From: Lachnospiraceae bacterium
GTDB lineage: Bacteria > Bacillota > Clostridia > Lachnospirales > Lachnospiraceae
Length of the DNA stretch: 44,661 nucleotides
Assembly: GCA_030524635.1 (NCBI GenBank)
Contig: JAUNGG010000033.1
Coordinates: 1 to 44,661 of the forward strand
Direction of reading: 5' to 3'
Part shown: one piece after another, positions 1 through 8,719 of the stretch
Layout: each line of letters opens with the position of its first letter
Numbering within the stretch: position 1 is the first letter of the stretch
Made by a program: the position numbers and the translations under genes
Notes under the pieces: generated by a model
Told to the model about the DNA's origin: nothing
Databases searched by the model: none
Seen by the model: the letters and a program-made list of their open reading frames with translations, nothing else

Positions 1-48
1 AAAGCTTGATTTTAAAGCATTCTACGGATTTTTGCTGTCAAAGATGGG

Positions 49-77
49 ATTATACTATATCATATTCTTTATGGCAA
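49..77 (-). promoter_or_regulatory. Candidate promoter firing off the left edge
   Basis: On the minus strand TTGCCA (-35) and TATAAT (-10) are separated by 17 bases. It would drive transcription leftwards out of the window, after the last small reading frame. The boxes are seen directly; activity is inferred, and the region is A+T-rich so chance matches are possible. Confidence 0.4.
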
Positions 78-115
78 GAAACATTTCACCTAGATTCATA
101 CAAGATATTTTTTGT

Positions 116-325
116 CTAAGGAAATGTATTTTTGTCGTTGTTTTGCGTAATTTGAGCCATATTATGCGGGAACAACTTTCCATTATTGTTCCACACCTCC
201 AGGATCCGATCCATAAGCATTCGATCCTTGTCCTCTTGTGCTGGATACTTCCTATAATTTCCAGAGTTTGTTAGATAGCTGATCATTTCTCTTTGGTAAC
301 CAAAAAGCGCTTCAAAATGTCTCAA
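116..325 (-). CDS. Small hypothetical protein, possibly a gene fragment
   Basis: A 69-codon frame that opens with TTG two bases after the TGA of the preceding fragment, with GGAGG five bases upstream, so it could be translationally coupled. The product is hydrophilic, with no membrane segment or motif that I recognise, and contains a charged stretch (PAQEDKDRM). It lies at the end of the capsule locus behind the intron insertion and may be a broken remnant rather than a working gene. No function is proposed. Confidence 0.35.
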   Translation of the reverse strand: MRHFEALFGYQREMISYLTNSGNYRKYPAQEDKDRMLMDRILEVWNNNGKLFPHNMAQITQNNDKNTFP

Positions 326-495
326 TCATGCCTCCCTGCTTTTTTCAACACCATCCAATCTCTTTATGTACTTTGTCTGCAACAAAACCTTAAATATAGA
401 TAAACCAATAAGTGCAACAGCTATAACCATTAATTCAAAAAGAGGCTTTCTTGCTTCTTCAGGAATCTTATTTGAGATGGCTTTACTTATAAGCT
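326..495 (-). pseudogene. 3' gene fragment downstream of group II intron
   Basis: This open frame continues from the intron 3' end to a TGA and encodes about 56 residues: an amphipathic start (ISKAISNKIPEEARK), one hydrophobic helix (LMVIAVALIGLSIFKVLL) and a basic tail. If the 496-1828 intron is removed, the frame joins in phase to codons just after the stop of the acyltransferase (1854-2835). No normal start codon is visible in the joined sequence. It is therefore probably the tail of a decayed membrane-protein gene. Its family is not recognisable. Confidence 0.4.
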
Positions 496-1194
496 GTCGA
501 GTAGATAAGCCCCTTACGGAGCTAATCCCTCTCAGAATCCGGACGTGCGGCTTTTGTTGGTAGACGTGCCCCTCACGAGACACACCCCCAGTAGATCCCG
601 GCGTGTAGCTTTCCTGCACCAGGCTCCCCATGTGACTAACTTGGTGAGTCTCTGTGTATCCACCACTTTTCTCCTCCGAATCAGTCGACTTATTGGTTCA
701 ATCACTGTGTATTGAATAAGTTTCTTCCAAGGATATCGTCACACGAAACCGCCTTTCCTCCTGTGGCATTACCCACATTCTTCAGTACTATGCGATTGTC
801 CGACTGCCTGTTATCCTTCCAGTTTCCTGGCACGACTGTACGCTGCACTGTTCTGCGCTTACTCCATCTGATGGCTCAACAGAGACAACAGGCTCTCTCC
901 AGTTGACTGAACATTCTTAATGTGAAGCATGATTGGAACTAATGCCTCGTGGGAGCACGTACTCCCTCACCAAATTGGTAGTATGTATGTAGCCTTCCAC
1001 CTGCGGATTGTGTCGACCTCCCAGAAGTTGCCGATTTCGGGGTCGTATCTGCCATATAACCCTACTTCCTTACTGTCTACACTTAGCAGGCATTGTTACC
1101 AAGTACCCACCCAAGACTCGCTATTGATGACTGGTTAAGTCTTAAACGTACTGGATTCCCACCAATTAGAATGTCCGCCCTTATCTGGCCGCAT
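496..1194 (-). mobile_element. Group II intron copy B (ORF-less, 3' copy)
   Basis: Second of two head-to-tail intron-like segments. Read on the minus strand it starts with ATGCGGCCAGATAAGGG, close to the GUGYG 5' consensus, and carries domain I sequences aligning with copy A (shared GAGTCTTGGGTG, TGCTAAG, GTAGACAG, CCCCGAAAT). The block CATAGTACTGA...GGTAATGCCA...GGAGG, which normally precedes the intron reverse-transcriptase ORF, is present but no ORF follows. The 3' end shows a domain VI hairpin (AGCTCC-GTAA-GGGGCT) with a candidate branch A seven bases before the terminal CTACTCGAC. Domain V seems shortened: AGCCG and CGGATT remain but the distal stem and GNRA loop are not evident. Probably an inactive relic or one dependent on help from elsewhere. 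Confidence 0.65.
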
Positions 1195-1828
1195 CCCGCA
1201 CCGGGCTCCTCCGTGATATATTTGCTAAAATGGTATCTTCCGCTGTAGTAATTCTCCATCCCTGTGTATGGTTTCCTCAGCTTATACTTTCTTAGCTTAT
1301 ATCACATGATTTCGTTGCCAGTTTCTATACGTCCCTGTGTACGTCATTTTGTTTCCGCATGTAATGCTATATCATGTAATCCCCCTTCCCTCCAATGGCA
1401 TTCCCCATCTTCATCAGTACTATGAGAATTTTCCGACTGCCTGCAACCCGTTTGCCTTCCTTCTTACGTTGTCCGGCATACCACTTATACATTATTGATA
1501 TTTACATATCTGATATGGAGATTACAAGCTCTCCCTCAGTTGATACAACGTCACTGTGTAACATGACTGACCTTAGGCCCCGTGGCGCTGCGTACATTTT
1601 CACCAAATCGATATGTACACATATTGCCTTCCGTTATGAGCAAAACGTCGGCACACCAGTTTAAACTATATTTCGGGGCTGAAATGCCTTCCGACCCTAT
1701 TACCTCGCTGTCTACGCTTAGCACGTACTGTTACCAGTACACACCCAAGACTCACTACCGGTGGTTTGGTTAGACCTTTCCGGACGGGATTTTCACCCGC
1801 TATACGTTGTACCCTTGGCTGGGCGCAC
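1195..1828 (-). mobile_element. Group II intron copy A (ORF-less, 3'-truncated)
   Basis: The minus strand begins at 1828 with GTGCGCCCAGCCAAGGGT, very like the 5' end of known bacterial group II introns (GUGCGCCCAG in Ll.LtrB). A domain I-like sequence and the pre-ORF block ACTGATGAAGATGGGG...GGAGGGAAGGG follow. No reverse transcriptase is encoded. The copy stops within the segment that in copy B reads GAGCCTGGTGCAGGAA, and runs directly into the 5' end of copy B, so domains V and VI are missing. Copies A and B are similar but clearly diverged, so this is not a recent duplication. The 5' exon lies just behind the stop codon of the acyltransferase gene. Confidence 0.65.
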
Positions 1829-1853
1829 GCTCATTTATAGTACCAATGTCATT

Positions 1854-2835
1854 TTATATACCGAATAGTTTACCAAATCTCTCTAATACCGTTCCTTTTG
1901 TAACTCTTCTAAATATTGTAACCAATGTAAGAATAAGTACAATTGTCAACATGCTAAGCAAGATTGCTTTTTCAGAATTAACTTGATGCCAAATGTCATT
2001 TATTCCAAAGAACTGTAGACACACTTTATTATACAACGTAAAAAAGTAGTATTGCATAGTCATTATAGAAAAACTATTTTTCCCTATGTAACTTAATATA
2101 TTCTCTTTACAGTCTCTAAATAGAACACTAAAGAGCCCCAGGAAAAAAACCATTCCTGAAAAAGCAGCGATGACACAAAAGAAAATATTTCCGAAATCCC
2201 CTGCATTATAACTTATTCTGCCATTTAAAAACATTCCGAAACCAACACTAACAAGAATAAGGGTAGTTAAGCTTACGTAAGTTGGAGTACCCCCCCCCTG
2301 TTAAAATCCTACACTTCTTAAATATAACGCCAGCAGCATAGGAAAACAAAGCAAGAGGCAAAAGATTTATCTTAAGGGGCAATTGAACTGTACCAATCAA
2401 CAGAAACAAAATCACAGAAAGTATTACAATCAATTCATCACTAAATGATGTTTTTTCTTTCAGGAATGAGTAGATAATCTCGGTAAAATACAATACTAAC
2501 AAAAACCAAATTGGAACATTAAAGCACAAGTTTCCTTTAAGTATAAACAGAATTGCAATAAAGCTTTTCAAACTTTGATGGTACATCACTGCACCAATTA
2601 CACTAGATATGAGATCCCACATTATAAAAGGCACAAGAAGTGTCTGAGTCTTTTTCTTCAAAGTTTCTGTAAATCTCCTATCAACAACCAAATATCCAGA
2701 TATAAGGAAAAACAAGAACATATGATATGAATAGATGTGCTTTTCAAGAAGAGGCGCAATCCCAAGATGTCCCAATGTCACCATGATTATTCCATATCCC
2801 TTCAGCATATCTACCCATACTTGTCTTTCTCTCAT
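1854..2835 (-). pseudogene. Acyltransferase-3 family membrane protein, frame broken at a G9 tract
   Basis: The 5' frame (2248-2835, MRERQVWVDMLKGYGIIMVTLGHLGI) has the start typical of acyltransferase-3 enzymes, which O-acetylate or otherwise acylate surface sugars. After ILTGGG the frame is lost at nine consecutive G residues (2290-2298 on the plus strand). One frame over it resumes as TPTYVSLTTLILVSVGFG and runs to a stop at 1854. Removing one G (or adding two) gives a continuous protein of about 326 residues with about ten hydrophobic segments, the usual size. The start ATG overlaps the stop of the cytidylyltransferase gene (TAATG). This may be a phase-variable gene in its OFF state, a simple mutation, or a homopolymer sequencing error. 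Confidence 0.8.
2290..2298 (-). repeat. G9 homopolymer within acyltransferase gene
   Basis: Nine G residues in a row on the coding strand. The acyltransferase reading frame changes exactly here: eight or eleven G would put both halves in one frame. Such tracts are classic slipped-strand contingency sites in surface-modification genes. Confidence 0.85.
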
Positions 2836-3257
2836 TATAACACCTCTTCCCCCTTGTTTAGTCTATCTCTTAAGATTGTTGAAGAAATTCCATCTGTGTG
2901 ATCCAGGTAAACCACTGTGCATCCTACTTCTGCAAACTCTTGTTCATACTTGTTCCATGCGTCGGTCCCCTTCCAATCAGATCCTACGAATACAGTATCG
3001 ACATGATACTTTTTCACTGCTGCAAGCTTATCCATATTTTCCTGAGGAACTACTTCATCTACGCACCTCAACTCTTTCACAATAGCCATTCTATCTTTTT
3101 CACAGATAATAGGATATTTCTTTTTTCTTTGATAGCAAAGAGTATCCGTTGTTACTCCTACGATAAGGTAATCACATTGAGCTTTTGCCCTTTGAAGCAC
3201 ATTTAAATGGCCTATATGAAACATATCATATACACCTGTTGTATAGCCAATAATCAT
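2835..3257 (-). CDS. Glycerol-3-phosphate cytidylyltransferase-like nucleotidyltransferase
   Basis: A 140-residue cytidylyltransferase of the TagD/GCT type, predicted to make CDP-glycerol from CTP and sn-glycerol 3-phosphate in the cytoplasm. The N-terminus MIIGYTTGVYDMFHIGHLNVL carries the HxGH nucleotide-binding motif (FHIGH), and the C-terminal DGISSTILRDR corresponds to the family's ISTT motif. The start at 3257 is preferred because AAGGAG lies seven bases upstream; a longer in-frame form adds 20 residues without this support. It lies between the glycerophosphotransferase gene, whose substrate it would make, and the acyltransferase. The exact alcohol phosphate (glycerol or another polyol) cannot be fixed from sequence alone. 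Confidence 0.85.
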   Translation of the reverse strand: MIIGYTTGVYDMFHIGHLNVLQRAKAQCDYLIVGVTTDTLCYQRKKKYPIICEKDRMAIVKELRCVDEVVPQENMDKLAAVKKYHVDTVFVGSDWKGTDAWNKYEQEFAEVGCTVVYLDHTDGISSTILRDRLNKGEEVL

Positions 3258-3270
3258 ACTGTATTCTCCT

Positions 3271-4398
3271 TTAAATAATCCCAAACTTCTTGAGAAATCG
3301 CTCGCAATTTTTGTCATCTGTAAAATCGTGCATCTCTTTACAAATTACTCGACGCTCCTCCGTGTATTCATCTTTACCCGAAAGCAAGTTGGCAAAGAAA
3401 TCATATAACTCTCTCTTCTCGTAGATCTTCTTTCCTGGCATATATCTGAGCGGATCCTTTACTGCAAAACCAATGCAATATTCATTGATATCGGGAATCG
3501 TGAAACCAATTGGTCGATCCAACAGTAGATAATCCCAAATTACCGTAGAGTAGTCAGTCAGCATAGCATCCGTCTCCACCATTATTTCATTGATGTCGAA
3601 AGACTTGCCATCTAGCGAATTATCTCTCATAAAGTAGATGTTTTTCATATCAGAGGTGCTTTCATTGGTTATCAGCTGCTGTGGATGCAGTTTAATAATC
3701 AAAAGAATTCCATTTTCCATTAAATAACGATTCAGTTGTTCTAAATCTTCTCTGTTCTGAATCAAAGGAATTCCCAGATAGTATTCTGCAGTAGAATCGT
3801 TTTCTCCATTTTGACGAGTTCTGAAAGTAGGCATCCATAGAACAGTTTTTGTGTAATTTGATATCTGAGCCTTCAGAGGATTTAAATACCCTTTCGCCGG
3901 CCGAAACAAGTAATCATTTCTGGGCTGATCGCAAATAAACAGCTTATCTGCGCTGACCGCATATTCTCTTGCTTCCCACTCCCTAGAAGCAACAGAAGGG
4001 CACAATGCAAAATCCGCAACACTATCAATAGATATCTTTCCCTGTGTGGTTTTCAGCGGCGGAACACCGTGAGTGGAATAGATACTCAATTGATCCGCTC
4101 TCTTTTTTGTCAGTGGATGATTATCCCATATAAAATATTTTGCAACATAATAGTAATATCTCTTCAAAATACTTCTGGAATCTTCATGATACACTTTAAC
4201 CTTCGGATTTGCAGCGTATTCCTTTCCACTATCCTCTCGGATCGTATTCCAAACCATGGTATATTTCTTATCATATCCATGTGCTATTAAGTACTGAAAC
4301 AGCGCTCCCGCGTTACAGTCAAAGTCATTCAAACTGCTAAACACAATCACATTTCGCAGCGGAACTCTTTCAAGTACCTTTTTTACAAACTCTTTCAC
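3271..4398 (-). CDS. CDP-glycerol glycerophosphotransferase (TagB/TagF family)
   Basis: A 375-residue protein (GTG start) of the CDP-glycerol:glycerophosphate transferase family, which transfers glycerol phosphate to a membrane-linked or polymer acceptor as in teichoic acid synthesis. Typical signatures are visible: HGVPPLK near residue 110, WMPTFRTRQNG near residue 190, IKLHPQQ near residue 235, and TDYSTVIWDYLLLDRPIGF near residue 290. There is no N-terminal glycosyltransferase extension, so it resembles the short TagB-like forms. It lies directly upstream of the cytidylyltransferase gene in the same direction, forming a substrate-enzyme pair. It probably adds glycerol phosphate to the capsule repeat unit or builds a poly-glycerol-phosphate chain. 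Confidence 0.85.
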   Translation of the reverse strand: MKEFVKKVLERVPLRNVIVFSSLNDFDCNAGALFQYLIAHGYDKKYTMVWNTIREDSGKEYAANPKVKVYHEDSRSILKRYYYYVAKYFIWDNHPLTKKRADQLSIYSTHGVPPLKTTQGKISIDSVADFALCPSVASREWEAREYAVSADKLFICDQPRNDYLFRPAKGYLNPLKAQISNYTKTVLWMPTFRTRQNGENDSTAEYYLGIPLIQNREDLEQLNRYLMENGILLIIKLHPQQLITNESTSDMKNIYFMRDNSLDGKSFDINEIMVETDAMLTDYSTVIWDYLLLDRPIGFTIPDINEYCIGFAVKDPLRYMPGKKIYEKRELYDFFANLLSGKDEYTEERRVICKEMHDFTDDKNCERFLKKFGII

Positions 4399-4415
4399 GA
4401 TATACCCTTCTTTCC

Positions 4416-5843
4416 TTATTTATTTCTTTTATGAAGTAATTGTAGAATCATATGAAAGCTCTCAATTTTTAAGAGAACCGAGCACAACACATATACAAAA
4501 ACACCAACTAGAATTTGTAATATCAAAAGGGCAACATTATTGCTAATCCAATATCCAGGAATCCCTACGGTCACTACCATCAGAACTGACGCAAGCAATG
4601 ACTTTGAAATATCCTTGATTTGCTGCGGAAACCAGTAGGAAATTGCTCGTCTATTGGGATAAGAAAAGATTACGCACGCAAAAATATTCGTAAACATAAA
4701 AGAAATGCAAACCGCCTCAACACTGATCATAAGGCCTGCCAAAAGAAGCAGCATCTGGATAACTCGTTTTACTATTTCGCATTTCAAATAATCCCCACTA
4801 TTCCCTGTTGCTTTCATAACATTGATATTCGCTGTCTGAATGGGATACGTCGCAAAACTGACACAAAACATCTGCATGAACAGAACACTTGGCAACCATT
4901 TTTCCGTAAGAACAATGGTGGTCAGAGGTTTCGCCACACAAGCTAACCCCAACATCAGAGGAAAGATTACATACGAGCTTAATGTAATGATTTTCTTTGT
5001 CTGCTGCAACAGTTTATTTTTGTCGTCTTGATTTTCCGAGAACACAGGGAGCAAGATACTGTCCAAAGAGGTATTCACATTATTGACCAATAGATTTGGC
5101 CAACTTTTTCCTTTATTATAATAAGCCAAATCAGCTGACGTATAAACTTTTCCTATACATAGCTGACTGACATTGTTATACAGAGTTCCCAAAAGCCCCG
5201 TCATTAATAATTTGGAGCCGTATCCCAACATTGCCTTTAGCCTTGAAAAAGAAAACATAAACTTTGGTCTGAACTTCACGGTAAACCACAGAATGCAGGT
5301 ATCAATTGTCGTATTGACCAACTGCTGTGCCACCAATGCCCACACACCATAGCCTTTAACCGCCATTGCAATACCAATTATTGCGGCCATTACTGTTCCG
5401 AATAATGTTGCAAAGAAGAATTTCTTAAACATCATATTCTTAGAAACATATGCCTGTTGGACATTTTTTACACCAGAAATAATAATTACTAAACCAAGCA
5501 CTCGCAGTACATCCGTGAGGATTGGATCACCATAAAATGCAGCAAATGCGGGTGCGCCCAAAAATAGAACAACATACAGGCCACAACACATAAAGATATC
5601 AAAAAAGAAGACTGTGGAATAGTCCAATATGTCGGTATCTTTTTTCTGAATCAGCGCATTGCCCAAACCGCTGTCTACAAAGACTTGGAACAAGACGATA
5701 ACAACAGATACAATCGCTAATGTTCCGTACTCACTTGGGCTAAGAACACGTGCCAAAACAACCGCTACGATAAATGCTACAATTTCAGCACCTACACGCT
5801 CGAAAAAGCGCCATAAAAAATTACTAAACACTTTTTTATTCAT
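4416..5843 (-). CDS. wzx: Polysaccharide flippase (Wzx, MOP superfamily)
   Basis: A 475-residue integral membrane protein with about twelve to fourteen hydrophobic segments. The N-terminus (NFLWRFFERVGAEIVAFIVAVVLARVLSPSEYGTLAIV) is characteristic of the polysaccharide-transporter branch of the MOP exporters. It would flip the undecaprenyl-linked repeat unit from the inner to the outer face of the membrane, where the Wzy polymerase (12566-13729) joins units. The length is normal for the family. It is the only flippase in the window, which supports a Wzx/Wzy-dependent pathway rather than an ABC exporter. Confidence 0.9.
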   Translation of the reverse strand: MNKKVFSNFLWRFFERVGAEIVAFIVAVVLARVLSPSEYGTLAIVSVVIVLFQVFVDSGLGNALIQKKDTDILDYSTVFFFDIFMCCGLYVVLFLGAPAFAAFYGDPILTDVLRVLGLVIIISGVKNVQQAYVSKNMMFKKFFFATLFGTVMAAIIGIAMAVKGYGVWALVAQQLVNTTIDTCILWFTVKFRPKFMFSFSRLKAMLGYGSKLLMTGLLGTLYNNVSQLCIGKVYTSADLAYYNKGKSWPNLLVNNVNTSLDSILLPVFSENQDDKNKLLQQTKKIITLSSYVIFPLMLGLACVAKPLTTIVLTEKWLPSVLFMQMFCVSFATYPIQTANINVMKATGNSGDYLKCEIVKRVIQMLLLLAGLMISVEAVCISFMFTNIFACVIFSYPNRRAISYWFPQQIKDISKSLLASVLMVVTVGIPGYWISNNVALLILQILVGVFVYVLCSVLLKIESFHMILQLLHKRNK

Positions 5844-5922
5844 TATTTTTCACCTTGAAATTTCGGCTTATCTATACCCATTCAAAAACATTATGCAACT
5901 ATACTCACCAATTGAACGCGTA

Positions 5923-6888
5923 TTACGAATCGTACTGCCAAAATTTCCCTTTTCCAAATTTTAACTGCATCCACTTGATTAGATTTGGGGTAATAATCTG
6001 CTCATACTTCATTTCATCCATAGAATGCTTTGCTAGATCATTAGATGCTTTCATCATAGCCGTATTTCTAATCATCACATAATATGCAATATAACGCATA
6101 GGACATTTTATGTTCAGCTTATTCAATCCAGAAGTGTAAAACCGGAATTCTACGCAGTTTTTCTTAATCATAAACTTCAGAAAATTATATAGTGTACCAT
6201 GTGTATGCATCCTATTATACTCAGGGCAATGCTCTCGCCAGTAATATTTTTTATATAGATATTCTGCATTCAGTTTATGGCTGTGGTATACACCCAGCTT
6301 TGATGTATACGCAATCTTAAGGCCTGCATCCAGAATAAGCTCAGACCACAGACCATCCTCACATGATTGTGCCACTTCATCGAATTTAATAATACTCCAA
6401 ATATTTTTTTTTAGAACACTACACGCATTGGAAACACCAATCGTTTTTTTCTCTCTGCCCTGAACCTCATCCAACTCCATCTCTGGATAGTGATAGTTCA
6501 AATCCACTTCTTCAAATGGATCCATGTCACGCATTCCAACCTGTCTTCCATACACTGCCGCCAGCTTTTTATCACTTGTCAGTATCTCAACAGCGTTATT
6601 TATAAAATGCACATCTGTCAGTATGCAGTGGCCGGAAATAATACCGATATACTCTCCCTGTGCGTTTGAAATACCAACGTTGAGCGCATAGCCCCATGTG
6701 AAATCTTCAGGACGAATTTTTACAACCCGACATCCGAAGGCTTCTGCAATTTTCAGAGTATCATCCTCTGAACCGGAATCTACGATAATTACTTCAACCT
6801 TTTCTTCAGTAACCTGGTTCTCAATTGCTTTCAGGGCATCTGGCAAAAAATTCGCTTCATTTTTTGTTCTAATCACAAACGAAAACAC
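5923..6888 (-). CDS. Glycosyltransferase family 2
   Basis: A 321-residue GT-A fold transferase with a GTG start and GGAG about ten bases upstream. The N-terminus FSFVIRTKNEANFLPDALKAI and the VIIVDSGSEDDTLKIAE segment are the nucleotide-sugar-binding region of GT2. ISGHCIL near residue 85 replaces the more usual DxD segment, and a conserved CEDGLWSELIL (ED motif) lies near residue 185. No strong membrane segment is present, so it probably acts at the inner membrane face on a lipid-linked intermediate. Donor and acceptor cannot be deduced. Confidence 0.85.
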   Translation of the reverse strand: MFSFVIRTKNEANFLPDALKAIENQVTEEKVEVIIVDSGSEDDTLKIAEAFGCRVVKIRPEDFTWGYALNVGISNAQGEYIGIISGHCILTDVHFINNAVEILTSDKKLAAVYGRQVGMRDMDPFEEVDLNYHYPEMELDEVQGREKKTIGVSNACSVLKKNIWSIIKFDEVAQSCEDGLWSELILDAGLKIAYTSKLGVYHSHKLNAEYLYKKYYWREHCPEYNRMHTHGTLYNFLKFMIKKNCVEFRFYTSGLNKLNIKCPMRYIAYYVMIRNTAMMKASNDLAKHSMDEMKYEQIITPNLIKWMQLKFGKGKFWQYDS

Positions 6889-6906
6889 TTCTATATCTCT
6901 CCCCTA

Positions 6907-7905
6907 TCAATTGACAAAACCGTATTTTCCTAAATCCCAGAAGTATTGTTCCTCATATCCTTCTGACATGACCATTGCACCAACAGTACCACCTGCACGG
7001 CCGCCAATCAGACAATTGCAATGTGACAAGATATAGATCGTGGTTAAATACTCCAAGCCTTGCAGCATCTTATCATTTTCTCTGCTGGAGCCATAGTTAT
7101 TGATTCCCTGCTTTCCGTCATACTGAACCCACTGTTTGCTATTCACAATAACCTTTCCGGGGAATGCTGCTTTAAACTCTTCATACACATCCGTATCCTC
7201 TGTTGCCAGAAAAATCTTATCGCAGTTCCACTCTGCTAGGCAAGTGTGCGCTTTCTCAATAATAACGCTGGCTTCAGGCTGGACCCAGTGTCCTACAGGC
7301 TTAAACTTTGTATAGTCGGTACCTCTACAGATCACACCAAGAATACGCTCCCCGGGTTGAAACAGCGTAGAACGCTCCTGATCCATTTTGGCCTTCACAT
7401 CTGTCCTCAGATGGATATACTTCTTATACAGGATTCTCCACTTATCTATCGCTCCGTCCTCATTCATCAGACTGCTGATGGTGCCCTCCGGAATCATATT
7501 GGGTATACCACTGTCGCTCAAAATTACGTTCTTACTCCGATAAGCTTCCTTAAGACTGATATTACCGACAGGCTCGAAAAAATAGTCCCAAGAGTTTATC
7601 TTACCCAACTCATTTGGATAGAGATAGGTATTCTCATAATTCTGCATATCCACAACAGGAATGTAACCATTCTCATCGGCTATCTTCAAATGTCCAAGCA
7701 CCGTGATAAAATAAGAAAACAGGCCACAGTTTGCATCTGCACGACGAATAACATAAATTGTCTTATCAGGGCAGTTACTTCCGAAACTCTTCTTAACCTC
7801 TCTCATTTTGTACTCAATTATTTTGCGCTTCATCACACGCAAAGGCTGTACTAGCGTTCTCAGCGCATTGTTTGAGTTCACTACATTTTTTATTTCTCTC
7901 ATCAT
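6907..7905 (-). CDS. Fucosyltransferase-like glycosyltransferase (GT23/NodZ-type resemblance)
   Basis: A 332-residue protein whose central GVICRGTDYTKFKP and the IFLATEDTDVYEEFKAAFPG segment resemble the GDP-binding half of NodZ and alpha-1,6-fucosyltransferase-like enzymes. The C-terminus has CNCLIGGRAGGTVGAMVMSEGY, a glycine-rich loop plausible for nucleotide-sugar contact. The start at 7905 is chosen because AGGAG is nine bases upstream; the longer form from 7938 lacks such a site. GDP-mannose is made by genes in this locus, but no GDP-mannose dehydratase or fucose synthase is present, so the donor may not be GDP-fucose. Family assignment is by motif resemblance only. Confidence 0.65.
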   Translation of the reverse strand: MMREIKNVVNSNNALRTLVQPLRVMKRKIIEYKMREVKKSFGSNCPDKTIYVIRRADANCGLFSYFITVLGHLKIADENGYIPVVDMQNYENTYLYPNELGKINSWDYFFEPVGNISLKEAYRSKNVILSDSGIPNMIPEGTISSLMNEDGAIDKWRILYKKYIHLRTDVKAKMDQERSTLFQPGERILGVICRGTDYTKFKPVGHWVQPEASVIIEKAHTCLAEWNCDKIFLATEDTDVYEEFKAAFPGKVIVNSKQWVQYDGKQGINNYGSSRENDKMLQGLEYLTTIYILSHCNCLIGGRAGGTVGAMVMSEGYEEQYFWDLGKYGFVN

Positions 7906-7951
7906 AATAATTGCTCTCCTTTTGCAAGATGCTTGCATGAATCAAATTCGA

Positions 7952-8719
7952 TCAGTTATCACTTTGGATGAGCAGCAGTTTTCTGGTCAAATTGTACACA
8001 TTATATAGTCTGCATCTTACCCAGAACGCAAGCTTTTTCCCTACGATTTTCTTCAATTTGCGCTCAATATCAATAATGAGCAGTTCTTCCCTGCTCATCC
8101 ATGCACCCGAATAATGGTGAATAGATACCGTATTGTCTGTGATATGAATATCACCAGTTTCATAATCCAATGGGCTCAACCATTCCGCACTCAGAAAAGC
8201 AATTCCGTTCTGAACCGTCGTTTCACCATTCAGATTAAATCCTAGTTTACGCAACACAGCACTGTTCCTCACAGGACAGGGGACGACATCAAATTTTCCA
8301 TCTTCTTTGAGAAAATGACATCCGTGATAATCCAAGAAAATCTGTTCCAGTACAGATCCATGCTTTACCGAACCGAACCCAACACCGGTATTAACATTCT
8401 CCTTATTTTCATAGCCAAAGTATGCATCATACTTCAACAATCCATCCAAAGATTTAATCAGCTCAATATCGGTATCCAGATAGATGCCACCCTCATGATA
8501 GACAATATAGAGTCGTGCATAATCCGATACAAAAGCCCACTTTTTATTCTCATACGCTTCCTTAATATAGTCGCAGGAATTTATATCGAAATTGTCCTCA
8601 TTCCACTCTTTAATTTCATATTCCGGACAATATTTCTTCCAACTGGCGATACATTTCTGAACCAATTCAGGCTTCGGATTTCTTCCAAACCAACAATAAT
8701 GAATAATCTTAGGTATCAC
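7952..8719 (-). CDS. Glycosyltransferase family 32 (DXD sugar-binding region)
   Basis: A 255-residue protein starting IPKIIHYCWFGRNPKPELV, the classic opening of capsular GT32 enzymes of the Och1/mannosyltransferase-like type. The donor-binding segment AFVSDYARLYIVYHEGGIYLDTDIE contains the conserved SDxxRxxxLxxxGGxYxDxD pattern near residues 60-90. The GTG start has AGAGG about ten bases upstream. It transfers one sugar to the growing repeat unit; with GDP-mannose available in this locus a mannosyl or galactosyl donor is plausible but unproven. Confidence 0.85.
   Translation of the reverse strand: MIPKIIHYCWFGRNPKPELVQKCIASWKKYCPEYEIKEWNEDNFDINSCDYIKEAYENKKWAFVSDYARLYIVYHEGGIYLDTDIELIKSLDGLLKYDAYFGYENKENVNTGVGFGSVKHGSVLEQIFLDYHGCHFLKEDGKFDVVPCPVRNSAVLRKLGFNLNGETTVQNGIAFLSAEWLSPLDYETGDIHITDNTVSIHHYSGAWMSREELLIIDIERKLKKIVGKKLAFWVRCRLYNVYNLTRKLLLIQSDN

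Noticed and set aside
326-631. A 101-codon minus-strand frame crossing the intron 3' end as a single protein
   Set aside because: Its first half is group II intron RNA sequence (domains IV-VI), so only the part after 496 can be an exon.
712-1773. Several short plus-strand frames
   Set aside because: They lie on the complement of the two group II intron copies and have no coding features.
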